Of a DNA stretch of 64,000 nt, positions 17,511 through 28,264 are shown in pieces. The translations under genes and the position numbers were made by a program. Where the stretch lies: NCBI RefSeq assembly GCF_001746365.1, contig NZ_MJAJ01000020.1, positions 1-64,000 on the forward strand. Direction: 5' to 3'. This DNA is from Streptomyces sp. LUP30 (GTDB taxonomy: Bacteria; Actinomycetota; Actinomycetes; Streptomycetales; Streptomycetaceae). Position 1 is the first letter of the stretch; each line of letters begins with the position of its first letter. The notes under the pieces are model-generated. The model did no database searches. It saw only the letters and a list, made by a program, of their open reading frames with translations, and was not told where the DNA came from.

Positions 17511-18494
17511 ATGCCGCACGCCACACAGCACGCGGACGCCGCCGACGCCGTCACCGAGGACCTGGACACGGCCCTGCGCGGCGGGCCCTTCCACGTGGCG
17601 CTGCGGGCCGCGATCGCGGCCCGTGGACTGCCGTTGCAGCGTGTCCAGCACCACCTGTCGCGCCACGGGGTCAAGGTCGGCGTGACCAGCCTGAGCTACT
17701 GGCAGCAGGGCGCCCGACGGCCCCAGCGCCCCGAGTCGCTGCGCGCGGTACGCGCGCTGGAGGAGATCCTGCGGCTGCCGGACGAGTCCCTGATCCGGCT
17801 GCTCGCCGAGTCGGACGAGGCGCACGGCGGACACGTCGGGCAGCCCGGCGCGGCGGGCGGGCGGACCGCGGGACGTTCCTACCGCTCGCTCCTCCAGGCC
17901 TCCGGCATCCTCGAACAACTGCTCGGCGAACTGGAGTGCCCGCTGGACGGCGGACTGCACACGCTGGGCCATCACGAGCGGGTCCGCATCGGGGCCCGCC
18001 GCGAGCTGCTCGGACGGGAGTCGCAGCACATCGTGCGCGCCCATCGCGACGGCGTCGACCGTTTCGTGGCCGTCCATCACGGCGACCCGGGGTGCGCGCC
18101 GGAGGGGATGACGGTGCACGCCCTGGAGAACTGCCGGGCCGGGCGCGTCCGGCGCCACCACGGCGCCGGTGTGCTCGTGGCCGAGCTCCTCTTCGACACC
18201 CGCCTGCGGGCCGGCGACACCTTCCTCTTCCGCTACGGCTTCGAGGACGGCACCGCCGACGCCTCCACCGAGTACGTCCGCGGCTTCGGCGCGGCGGGCG
18301 GCCAGTACGCCCTGCAGATCCGCTTCGACGAACTCGCCGTGCCCGTGCGCTGCCACCGGTTCACCCAGCACTCGGCCGCGGCCCCGCGCGGCGGCCGCCA
18401 GGAACTGCCGCTCAGCGGGCGGCACCGTTCGGTGCACCTGGTCGAGCCGCGGGTGCGCTCGGGCATGGTGGGCATCGGCTGGGACTGGGAGTGA
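17511..18494 (+). CDS. XRE-like helix-turn-helix protein, uncharacterised
   Basis: 327-residue protein with an N-terminal helix-turn-helix-like region (about residues 25-90). The sequence LPLQRVQHHLSRHGVKVGVTSLSYW followed by GARRPQRPESLRAVRALEEIL resembles Streptomyces XRE-type proteins that act as regulators. The remaining 230 residues are beta-rich and not a domain I can name. I chose the ATG at 17511 because gagagg precedes it and it matches the onset of similarity. It stands alone between uvrC (divergent) and a PfkB kinase. Target genes unknown. Confidence 0.75.
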   Translation: MPHATQHADAADAVTEDLDTALRGGPFHVALRAAIAARGLPLQRVQHHLSRHGVKVGVTSLSYWQQGARRPQRPESLRAVRALEEILRLPDESLIRLLAESDEAHGGHVGQPGAAGGRTAGRSYRSLLQASGILEQLLGELECPLDGGLHTLGHHERVRIGARRELLGRESQHIVRAHRDGVDRFVAVHHGDPGCAPEGMTVHALENCRAGRVRRHHGAGVLVAELLFDTRLRAGDTFLFRYGFEDGTADASTEYVRGFGAAGGQYALQIRFDELAVPVRCHRFTQHSAAAPRGGRQELPLSGRHRSVHLVEPRVRSGMVGIGWDWE

Positions 18495-18832
18495 CCGACG
18501 GCCGTCGGTGGGCCCGGGCCGCGCTTCGCGGACCGTCCGACCGTCTCGGCCCGACCCGGCCGGACGCTCGCCCTCCTCTGCCGGAGTCCGCTGCCGGAGT
18601 CCGCGAACGCCCGTGCCCTCCTGCCGTGGTCGGTGACCGCCCCTCGTACGGCGCGCGGTCCGTGACGCGCGCCCCTGGGCTGCGCTCCAGGCCGGCTTTT
18701 GGGGCGCGACGGTGAAATGGGGTAGCTTCCCGGCCGGCGGCTCACCTGCCCCTTCGTCCGTCGCACCTCGTGCGGCCGGGTCGCGGGCAGCGGTCCGAGC
18801 GGTCGCAGACAGCCGGAGAGAGGAACCGCCCC
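18495..18832. other. Intergenic region before the PfkB kinase
   Basis: About 340 nt with no supportable gene. A small palindrome ccgacgg/ccgtcgg lies against the upstream stop and may terminate that transcript. The rest is very G+C-rich. The aggaa ribosome-binding site of the kinase lies at the right end. Confidence 0.5.
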
Positions 18833-19753
18833 GTGATCGTCGTCGCCGGTGAGGCCCTGATCGACCTGGTGCCGCAGGGAACGGGCGCCCTCGCGGCTCT
18901 GCGGCCGGCGCTCGGCGGCGGCCCGTACAACACGGCGGTCGCTCTGGCCCGCCTCGGCTCCCCCACGGCCTTCGCCTCCCGAGTCTCCCGGGACGCCTTC
19001 GGCGACGCGCTGCTCGAAAGGCTGCGGGAATCCGGCGTGGACCTGTCCGCGGTGCAGCGCGGCCCCGAACCGACCACGCTCGCGGTCGCCTCGGTCGATG
19101 CGAACGGTTCGGCCGCCTACTCCTTCTACGTCGACGGCACCGCCGACCGGCTGTTCGCCGCCCCGGACGCGCTGCCCGCGGGGACCCGTGCGGTGTCCTT
19201 CGGGACCTGCTCGCTCGTGCTGGAGCCGGGCGCGAGCGCGTACGAGGAGTTGATGCGCACCGCCGCCTCGCAGGGCCTGTTCACGGCGCTCGACCCGAAC
19301 ATCCGCTCCGGGCTGATACCGGACGCCGACGCGTATCGCGCCCGCTTCAAGAGCTGGCTGCCCTCGGTGTCGCTGCTGAAGCTCTCCGAGGAGGACGCCG
19401 CATGGCTGGGCGGCACCCCGCACGAGTGGCTGTCCGCGGGCCCCTCGGCCGTCGTGATCACCCAGGGCGGCGACGGACTGACCGCGTTCACCCGGGACGG
19501 AGCCGTGTACTCGGTGCCGGGCGAGCAGGTGGACGTCGTGGACACCATCGGCGCCGGGGACACCGTGAACGCGGCTCTTCTGCACGGGCTTTCGCTGCGG
19601 GACGCGCTGTCCCCGGCCGCGCCGGCCGCTCTGGGCGCCACCAGCTGGCAGGAGCTGCTGCGGTTCGCAGCGCGCGCGGCGGCGATCACCTGCTCCCGGG
19701 CGGGCGCGGAACCCCCGTACGCCGCCGAACTGGGGGCGTACGGGGACCGCTAG
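18833..19753 (+). CDS. PfkB-family carbohydrate kinase (fructokinase-like)
   Basis: Cytosolic sugar kinase of the ribokinase/PfkB family, 306 residues. It starts VIVVAGEALIDLVP, the family N terminus, and has the substrate-side motif GGGPYNTAVALARLG and the ATP/anion-hole signature DTIGAGDTVNAAL near residues 238-250 with catalytic Asp. Fructokinase is the usual assignment for this sequence type; the sugar is inferred. The GTG at 18833 has agaggaa about 10 nt upstream; the open frame extends upstream without homology. It converges on uvrA, with a repeat array and a hairpin between them. Confidence 0.88.
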   Translation: MIVVAGEALIDLVPQGTGALAALRPALGGGPYNTAVALARLGSPTAFASRVSRDAFGDALLERLRESGVDLSAVQRGPEPTTLAVASVDANGSAAYSFYVDGTADRLFAAPDALPAGTRAVSFGTCSLVLEPGASAYEELMRTAASQGLFTALDPNIRSGLIPDADAYRARFKSWLPSVSLLKLSEEDAAWLGGTPHEWLSAGPSAVVITQGGDGLTAFTRDGAVYSVPGEQVDVVDTIGAGDTVNAALLHGLSLRDALSPAAPAALGATSWQELLRFAARAAAITCSRAGAEPPYAAELGAYGDR

Positions 19754-19765
19754 GGGCCGCGTCGA

Positions 19766-19871
19766 CTGCGGCTGCGGCGCGGCTCCGGTTGCGGCTGCGG
19801 CTGCGGCTGCGGCTGCGGCTCCGGTTGCGGCTGCGGCTCCGGTTGCGGCTGCGGCTCCGGTTGCGGCTGCC
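19766..19871. repeat. Hexamer-based tandem repeat (cggctg / cggctc / cggttg)
   Basis: About 17 hexamer units, mostly cggctg with regular cggctc-cggttg variants forming an 18-nt higher-order period. It begins shortly after the kinase stop and ends just before a strong hairpin. It is non-coding as far as I can tell. Confidence 0.9.
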
Positions 19872-19876
19872 GGACG

Positions 19877-19921
19877 AACGGGCGGCGCTGCACGGGGAGT
19901 CCCCGTGCAGCGCCGCCCGTT
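19877..19921. terminator. Bidirectional hairpin between kinase and uvrA
   Basis: A 22-bp perfect inverted repeat (19877-19898 and 19900-19921), aacgggcggcgctgcacggg mirrored, lies 10 nt from the uvrA stop and downstream of the convergent kinase gene. It is the clear terminator for both. Confidence 0.9.
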
Positions 19922-19931
19922 GTGGGTGCCC

Positions 19932-22952
<3,021 letters not shown>

Positions 22953-23180
22953 GCCGGTCCGCACCTTTCTTGAGAGAAGTGACAGGGGCGAGGCCCCCGT
23001 CTTTCCCAGACTAGGGGGAGCCACTGACAACGCCGGTCGAGATGGATCCCGGATTCACCGGTTCACAACAATCCCCGGCCTTCCAGCATGCCCGACGCCG
23101 TCACCGACCTTATAGCACGTGCATTCGATTTGCGGGCTCCGTCGGCCGCCTTCACCCGAAGGGGTGGCGGGGCTAGGGTC

Positions 23181-23873
23181 ATGACCATGATTGATCACGC
23201 TCATGACCTGGAGTCTGTACGTGAGGCGACCGAGCGGCTCCTCAACGCAGTCGCCGAACTGGACAACGCGTCCGCGGCCGAACCGTCACGCCTGCCCGGC
23301 TGGAGCCGCGGCCATGTCCTGGCTCACATCGCCCGCAACGCCGACGCGCTCGTGAACGTCCTCGAAGGCCGCCCCATGTACGCCGACGCGCACGTCCGCG
23401 ACGCGGACATCGAGCGCGACGCCCCGCGTCCGCTGGACGTCCAGCTCGCGGACGTACGGGAGAGCGCGGCCCGCTTCCAGTCGGCGGGGGCAGCTCCCGC
23501 GGACTGGTCGCGCACGGTGGAGCTGCGCAACGGGGTCGTCGACGCGGCGGCCCGGCTGCCCTTCCGCCGGTGGGTGGAGGTCGAGCTGCACCACGTGGAC
23601 CTCGGCATCGGCCATGAGCTGGAGGATCTGTCCGAGGAGTTCACCGAGCGGGAGATCGAGTTCCTCGCGGAGCGCTTCGAGGGGCATCCCGAGGTACCGC
23701 CGACCCGCCTGACGGACGGCACGCGCGCGTGGCACACCGGCCGGAAGGCCGAGGGTCCCGAGGTGACCGTCACGGGCGCCCCGGCGGACCTCCTGGGCTG
23801 GCTCTCGGGCCGCCGCGACGGATCCGGGCTGGCGGTCGACGGCGGGCCGCTGCCGGCGCTCCCCCCGCTATAG
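23181..23873 (+). CDS. Maleylpyruvate isomerase-family / mycothiol-dependent enzyme
   Basis: 230-residue protein of the DinB-like MDMPI family, whose members use mycothiol as cofactor, for example in maleylpyruvate isomerisation. The N-terminal four-helix domain contains RLPGWSRGHVLAHIARNADAL, where His is a typical metal ligand, and WVEVELHHVDLGIG with further His/Glu ligands. The C-terminal segment (PEVTVTGAPADLLGWLSGR) is the second family domain. The start at 23181 or the ATG 6 nt later is equally possible. It is followed by the MBL-fold gene after 9 nt, so the two are co-transcribed. Substrate unknown. Confidence 0.85.
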   Translation: MTMIDHAHDLESVREATERLLNAVAELDNASAAEPSRLPGWSRGHVLAHIARNADALVNVLEGRPMYADAHVRDADIERDAPRPLDVQLADVRESAARFQSAGAAPADWSRTVELRNGVVDAAARLPFRRWVEVELHHVDLGIGHELEDLSEEFTEREIEFLAERFEGHPEVPPTRLTDGTRAWHTGRKAEGPEVTVTGAPADLLGWLSGRRDGSGLAVDGGPLPALPPL

Positions 23874-23882
23874 GCTGCGGCC

Positions 23883-24536
23883 ATGACGTACAGCGGACAG
23901 GTGACGGTCGGCGGCCCGGCGGACGTGCACGAGCTCAAGGACCTGATGATCACCAAGATCGCGGTCGGCCCGATGAACAACAACGCCTATCTGCTGCGCT
24001 GCCGGGCCACGGACGAGCAGCTGCTCATCGACGCGGCGAACGACGCGCACGCCCTGCTCGGCACGATCGGCGACGACGGCATCGCGTCCGTGGTCACCAC
24101 GCATCGGCACGGCGACCACTGGCAGGCGCTGGCCGAGGTCGTGGCGGCCACGCACGCGCGTACCCACGCCGGCCGCGAGGACGCCGAGGGCATCCCGGTG
24201 CCGACCGATGTCCCGGTCGACGACGGCGACGTCATCCGGGTGGGCAACGTCGAGCTCACCGCGCGCCACCTGGTCGGGCACACACCCGGTTCGATCGCCC
24301 TGGTCTACGACGACCCGCACGGCCATCCCCACGTGTTCACCGGCGACTGTCTGTTCCCGGGCGGTCCTGGTAGGACAACACGTCCGGAAGAGTTCAACTC
24401 CCTGATGGACGGCCTGGAGACCAAGCTCTTCGACGTCCTGCCCGACGAGACGTGGATCTACCCCGGCCACGGCAACGACACCACCATCGGCACGGAGCGG
24501 CCCCACCTCGCGGAGTGGCGCGCACGAGGCTGGTAA
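23883..24536 (+). CDS. MBL-fold metallo-hydrolase (glyoxalase II-like)
   Basis: Cytosolic metallo-beta-lactamase-fold hydrolase, 217 residues. It has the metal motif HRHGDH (residues 74-79), a later ligand in VGHTPGS, the bridging Asp in FTGDCLFPGG, and a C-terminal His in YPGHGNDT. The pattern fits glyoxalase II-like thioester or lactone hydrolases, and in actinobacteria may act on mycothiol conjugates; the neighbouring mycothiol-family gene supports this but does not prove it. A terminator follows. A diverged copy of its last 60 codons lies at 29006-29197. Confidence 0.9.
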   Translation: MTYSGQVTVGGPADVHELKDLMITKIAVGPMNNNAYLLRCRATDEQLLIDAANDAHALLGTIGDDGIASVVTTHRHGDHWQALAEVVAATHARTHAGREDAEGIPVPTDVPVDDGDVIRVGNVELTARHLVGHTPGSIALVYDDPHGHPHVFTGDCLFPGGPGRTTRPEEFNSLMDGLETKLFDVLPDETWIYPGHGNDTTIGTERPHLAEWRARGW

Positions 24537-24548
24537 CCGTCCGACGAC

Positions 24549-24584
24549 GACCGCCCCTGTTTCGAAACCGAAGCGGGGGCGGTC
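24549..24584 (+). terminator. Terminator after the MBL-fold gene
   Basis: Hairpin with 9-bp perfect arms (gaccgcccc / ggggcggtc, extendable by one C-G pair) and an 18-nt loop, placed 12 nt after the stop codon. Confidence 0.75.
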
Positions 24585-25099
24585 GCGCATTCAGGCCCGT
24601 TCCGCGCTCGGGAGGGTCATGCCCCACGGACGGTGGCCTCCAGAGCACCGTCACCGACGCCAGCAGCGGTGACCGCCATGACCAGGGGAACTGGTGCATG
24701 GACTGCGGTCTGCCGGGCCGGGTTCACACCTGGCAGGCAGCGGGACCTCCCACTTCTCCGCAGTCCATCCCTTCGGCTCCCAGCCGTACTACGGGCTCGA
24801 AACACCCGCACCCAGCTGGAGGCCGCGCTCAAGCGGGCTGCGACCGCCGCTGTCACCTCACGGCCCTTGGCCTCCGGGCCGCCCCGGGGCTCTCCTGCGG
24901 AGCGGCCCGGAGGCCGAGGACGGTGAGGTGTTCCGGCAGAGGATCCGCGTGGCCGTGGGCCGTGGACCACGCCCGCGCCCTGCGCGTCTCGCGCCGCCGG
25001 GCTCCTGCCCGACGCACCTGGCGGGCGCCCCGGCGAAGGCGGTGCCCGTCGCTCGGGCGGGCGCGTCCCCGGCGATCCGGTGAACGCCCCGCCGGCGAT
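24585..25099. other. Non-coding boundary segment of the accessory module
   Basis: About 515 nt without a supportable gene. Codon-position G+C does not favour any frame throughout, and frames that are open do not resemble known proteins. It contains the long inverted repeat listed separately. It begins right after the MBL terminator and ends at the DHA2 exporter stop, so it is the left boundary of the accessory module and may contain remnants of a mobile element or gene; I could not identify which. Confidence 0.45.
24854..24930. repeat. 29-bp imperfect inverted repeat (long hairpin)
   Basis: The left arm at 24854-24882 and right arm at 24902-24930 are reverse complements apart from a few mismatches near one end; the inner 17 bp (ttggcctccgggccgc region) are almost perfect. 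The loop is 19 nt. It is too far from the exporter stop (about 170 nt) to be an ordinary terminator, though it could stop minus-strand read-through. Confidence 0.75.
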
Positions 25100-26731
25100 C
25101 TAGCGGGTGGACCCGGTGTGCTCCGGCACAGTCGCCGCCTCGTTCGCCGTCGTCGCGGACCCCGGCTCGGAGGCCTTCTTCGCGAACCCGCGCCGGCCCG
25201 GCATGATCGCGAGGACGATCAGTGTTCCGGCGGCCATGATGATCCCGCCGATGAGGCTGGCCTGGGCGACGCCGTGGGCGAAGGCCTGGTGGACGGCGTC
25301 CACGGCGACCTGGGCCTGCTGGGGCCCTGCGGAGGGATCCTGCGCGACCCGCTGCGCGACGGCCAGGCCGGCGCCGACCGAGTCCTTGGCGGTCTCCATC
25401 GCCTCCGCCGGGAGCCGGTTGCCCACCAGGTCGGTCAGCTCGTCCCGGTAGGCCGTGCCCAGCAGCGAGCCCAGCACCGCGATACCCAGCGCTCCGCCCA
25501 GCTCCAGCGCGGTGTCGTTGACACCGCCGCCGACGCCCAGCTCGGACTCGGGGAAGGAGCCCATGATCGTGTCGGTCGCCGGGGAGATGCTCAGTCCGAG
25601 CGCGAGGCCCAGCATCATCAGCGGTGTCAGGAAGTCCCCGTACGTCGACCCCTTGTCGATCTGGGTGAGCAGGAACATGCCCGTCGTGCCGATGGTCATG
25701 CCGGTCACCACCATCGCCTTCACCCCCAGCTTCGGGGTGAGCGCCCCGGTCACCGCGGACCCGAGGAACACCGCACCGCCCAGCGGCAGCAGCCGTAGGC
25801 CCGTGTCCAGGGCGTCGTAGCCGAGGACGAACTGCAGGAACTGCGTCGAGTAGTAGAGCACGGCGAACATGCCGAAGAAGAAGAACATCACCGCGAGCAT
25901 CGAGCCGGTGAAGGGGCGCAGCACGAACTTTCGGACGTTCAGCATCGGGTGCGGGTGGCGCAGCTCCCAGGCGACGAAGGCGACCAGACCGGCACCGGCG
26001 ATCACTGCGGCGGTGACGGGGCCGGCGCCCCAGCCGAAGTGCGGGCCCTCGATGGCGGCGTAGATCAGGGAGCCGACGGAGACGATCGACAGCAGACCAC
26101 CGACGTAGTCGATCCGGCCCATGCCCTCCGCCTTCGACGGCGGTACCAGGGTGAGCGCGCCGAACACGGCGACGAGGGCGATCGGCACGTTGATCAGGAA
26201 GGTCGAGCCCCAGGCGTGGTCCTCCAGCAGCCAGCCGGAGACCAGCGGGCCGACTGCTACCGCCACCCCGGAGGTCGCGGCCCAGGCGGTGATGGCCTTG
26301 GCCCGCTCGCTCCGGGGGAAGGTCGCGACCACCAGGGACAGCGTGGCCGGCATCACGACCGCGGCACCGACACCCATGATCGCGCGGGCCACGATGACCA
26401 GCGAGGTCTCGTCGACCATGCTCCCCATCACCGAACCGCCGGCGAAGATCAGCAGACCCAGCACCAGCGCGCCGCGCCGGCTGTACTTGTCGCCGATCGC
26501 GCCCAGCACCAGCATCAGCGCCGCGTACGGAACGGTGTAGCTGTCGACGACCCACTGCAGATCACTGCTGCTCAGGCCCAGCTCGGTGGTCATGTCGGGG
26601 GCGGCGACGATCAGCGACGTATTCGCCATCACCGTGATCAGCAGGCTCAGACACAGCACGAGCAGCGCCCACCAGCGCCGCGCGTAAGGCCCGGCCATCT
26701 TCTCCACCGGGGTGTTCGCAAGGAAGGACAT
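25100..26731 (-). CDS. DHA2-family MFS drug exporter (14 TMS)
   Basis: Membrane proton-coupled exporter of the DHA2 (EmrB/QacA) family, 543 residues with about 14 hydrophobic segments. Family motifs seen are TSLIVAAPDMTTELG at the first helix, LGAIGDKYSRRGAL (motif A) in loop 2-3, and GPLVSGWLLEDHAWGSTFLINVPI (motif C and following). The C-terminal 30 residues are polar. The ATG at 26731 has caggag about 5 nt upstream. It follows the flavoprotein gene after about 95 nt on the same strand. With the divergent TetR gene this is a typical regulated efflux unit; substrate unknown. Confidence 0.92.
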   Translation of the reverse strand: MSFLANTPVEKMAGPYARRWWALLVLCLSLLITVMANTSLIVAAPDMTTELGLSSSDLQWVVDSYTVPYAALMLVLGAIGDKYSRRGALVLGLLIFAGGSVMGSMVDETSLVIVARAIMGVGAAVVMPATLSLVVATFPRSERAKAITAWAATSGVAVAVGPLVSGWLLEDHAWGSTFLINVPIALVAVFGALTLVPPSKAEGMGRIDYVGGLLSIVSVGSLIYAAIEGPHFGWGAGPVTAAVIAGAGLVAFVAWELRHPHPMLNVRKFVLRPFTGSMLAVMFFFFGMFAVLYYSTQFLQFVLGYDALDTGLRLLPLGGAVFLGSAVTGALTPKLGVKAMVVTGMTIGTTGMFLLTQIDKGSTYGDFLTPLMMLGLALGLSISPATDTIMGSFPESELGVGGGVNDTALELGGALGIAVLGSLLGTAYRDELTDLVGNRLPAEAMETAKDSVGAGLAVAQRVAQDPSAGPQQAQVAVDAVHQAFAHGVAQASLIGGIIMAAGTLIVLAIMPGRRGFAKKASEPGSATTANEAATVPEHTGSTR

Positions 26732-26825
26732 CAGTAGCTCCTGAGGGGGACGCGGCGGACGAGCGGCATCACTTGATCGCCCGTGAGGCGAGCGAGCGAC
26801 GAGCTGAGATCTCCGGGCTTCAAGA

Positions 26826-27845
26826 TCATCCTGTGGCCCCTTGCGGGCTTCCCTCGGTGATCCCCTGGAGGGCCGCGTCGGCGTCCGCGATGGCCAGCAT
26901 CCTGTTGATGTCGGCGCCGGCCAGTGCGCCGGCCGCTGCGGAGGCCCCGACCTGGGCGACCAGATCGGTGACGTTGCCGGCCACCCACACACCCGGCACC
27001 TCGGTGGTGCCGGCCGTGCCGGAGGCGAAAGCGCGGCCCATGTTCGGCACGTCCCGCACCGGCAAGCCCAGACCTTCCAGGCCCTGCGTGCGGGCCTGCA
27101 TCGGCGCGGCGACCGCGAGGACGCGGCGGGCCACGACCTGGCCGTCGGCCAGGCGCACCCCGGCGAGGGCACCGTCCTCGTCGTTGACGACCTCGGTGAC
27201 CGGGGTGTCGATGACGCGGATGCCGCGGGCGGCGAAGCGGACGCGGCTGTCCTCGTCCAGGTCGGTGCCGTGGGTGAAGTAGGTCAGGTCCTCGGTCAGC
27301 TGACGGAACAGATACGCGTGACCGATGGAAGGCAGCCCGGTGGCAAGGATGCCGATGGGCTCGTCGCGCACCTCCCAGCCGTGGCAGTACGGGCAGTGCA
27401 CCACACTGTGCCCCCAGTGCTCGGCGAGCCCGGGCACCTCCGGGAGCACATCCTTCAGTCCGGTGGCCACCAGGATGCGGCGGGCGGTGATGCGGCGGCC
27501 GTCGGCCAGGGTGACGGTGAACCGCAGGTCCCCGTCCGCCGACGGGGCGGCGGACTCGGCCGAGACCACCTCGCCGGACACGACGTGTCCGCCGTACTGG
27601 CGCACCTGCTCCCGGCCCCGTCGCAGGATCTCGGGCGGCGGGGTGCCGTCCAGGGCGATGAGGCCGTGCACGGCCTCCGCGGGCGCGTTGCGCGGGGAGC
27701 CGCTGTCGATCACGACGACCGAGCGGCGGGAGCGGGCGAGGATCAGTGCACCGTTCAGTCCCGCGGCGCCCCCGCCGATCACCACCGCGTCGACGGTCCC
27801 CTCGGCCAGTGCGTCGCTCGCGTACGGAGGAGTCGTCACAGCCAT
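26826..27845 (-). CDS. Thioredoxin-reductase-like FAD/NAD(P) oxidoreductase
   Basis: 339-residue flavoprotein of the thioredoxin-reductase-like family. It has the FAD dinucleotide motif VIGGGAAGLNGALILARS, the redox pair in CPYCHGWEVRD (CxxC), and the second FAD-binding segment VAGNVTDLVAQVGASAAAGA. The NAD(P) motif region (ILATGLPSIGHAYLF) is degenerate compared with classical TrxR GxGxxA. Relatives include disulfide-forming oxidases of the GliT/HlmI type and general NAD(P)/FAD oxidoreductases. An upstream ATG at 27872 overlaps the stop of the decayed hydrolase (ATGA); the ATG at 27845 has aggagg only 2 nt away, so the true start is uncertain. No thioredoxin gene is adjacent. Confidence 0.85.
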   Translation of the reverse strand: MAVTTPPYASDALAEGTVDAVVIGGGAAGLNGALILARSRRSVVVIDSGSPRNAPAEAVHGLIALDGTPPPEILRRGREQVRQYGGHVVSGEVVSAESAAPSADGDLRFTVTLADGRRITARRILVATGLKDVLPEVPGLAEHWGHSVVHCPYCHGWEVRDEPIGILATGLPSIGHAYLFRQLTEDLTYFTHGTDLDEDSRVRFAARGIRVIDTPVTEVVNDEDGALAGVRLADGQVVARRVLAVAAPMQARTQGLEGLGLPVRDVPNMGRAFASGTAGTTEVPGVWVAGNVTDLVAQVGASAAAGALAGADINRMLAIADADAALQGITEGSPQGATG

Positions 27846-27868
27846 GACCTCCTGCCTTTCCTTGTCAG

Positions 27869-27993
27869 TCATGGTTCGGTCGACCTTTCGAGTTCTGGGT
27901 GGTCGGAGGGTGGCCAGCTGTTCAGGAGGCCCAGGATGTGATCGGCGACCGTCCAGGGCTGTTCGAGGTGCGGGAAGTGCCCCGCGCCGAGGA
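27869..27993 (-). pseudogene. Remnant: last 40 codons of an alpha/beta hydrolase
   Basis: The minus-strand frame ending at 27869 reads GAGHFPHLEQPWTVADHILG and a short tail. This is the classical C-terminal end of alpha/beta hydrolases (catalytic His in GAGHFPHLEQP). Nothing upstream in this frame resembles a hydrolase; instead the DNA abruptly becomes the start of an exporter in another frame at 27994. The stop overlaps an in-frame ATG of the flavoprotein gene (ATGA), as if the intact hydrolase once preceded it in an operon. Confidence 0.7.
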
Positions 27994-28128
27994 CAGCCCG
28001 ACGTTCGTGATGCACAGATCCAGTCCGGCGATGAAACTCGCCGTCGCCGGGATCGCGAGGATCCGACCGGGCCGTGGCGGCCTGGACGACGTCGCAATGC
28101 CGGGCGGCGCGGAGGAGTGCAAAGGCAT
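27994..28128 (-). pseudogene. Remnant: first 45 codons of a DHA2-type MFS exporter
   Basis: An ATG at 28128 with ggagag upstream starts a frame reading MPLHSSAPPG, then LAIPATASFIAGLDLCITNV. The pattern F-x3-LD-x2-I-x-NV-x-L is the first-helix signature of DHA2 exporters. Similarity ends at 27994, where the sequence joins the alpha/beta-hydrolase remnant in a different frame; the chimeric frame stops at 27922. It lies where the TetR-controlled promoter would place the first gene, so the ancestral operon probably had another exporter here. Confidence 0.65.
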
Positions 28129-28185
28129 GGGTTGCTCTCCATCGCGCCAGACGTGCACGCACCCTGTCCGGTGAGCTCGGGATGG

Positions 28186-28240
28186 TTGTGTACTGAACAG
28201 TCAGAAACGTAGGTAGTTCTGTACTGAGTTGTCAAGTACG
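28186..28240. promoter_or_regulatory. Divergent promoter and likely TetR operator
   Basis: On the minus strand TTGACA (28235-28230) is followed after 18 nt by TACGTT, a good sigma-70/HrdB-like promoter for the flavoprotein/exporter operon. Overlapping it are two direct copies of tgtactga (near 28191 and 28220) and a dyad gtact...agtac (28221-28239). This is a likely TetR-family operator that would also control the regulator itself. This segment is distinctly A+T-richer than its surroundings. Confidence 0.6.
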
Positions 28241-28264
28241 GCGGGTCGGCTTTACCTTCGGCGT

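Noticed and set aside
24617..24970. Possible gene in the 24.6-25.0 kb non-coding segment
   Set aside because: Open frames exist on both strands but start without ribosome-binding sites, resemble no family and cross the long inverted repeat. Not supported as a CDS.
26826..27845. Calling the flavoprotein a genuine thioredoxin reductase (trxB)
   Set aside because: It has the CxxC and FAD motifs, but the NAD(P) motif is degenerate and no trxA is adjacent, so a specific trxB label is not justified.
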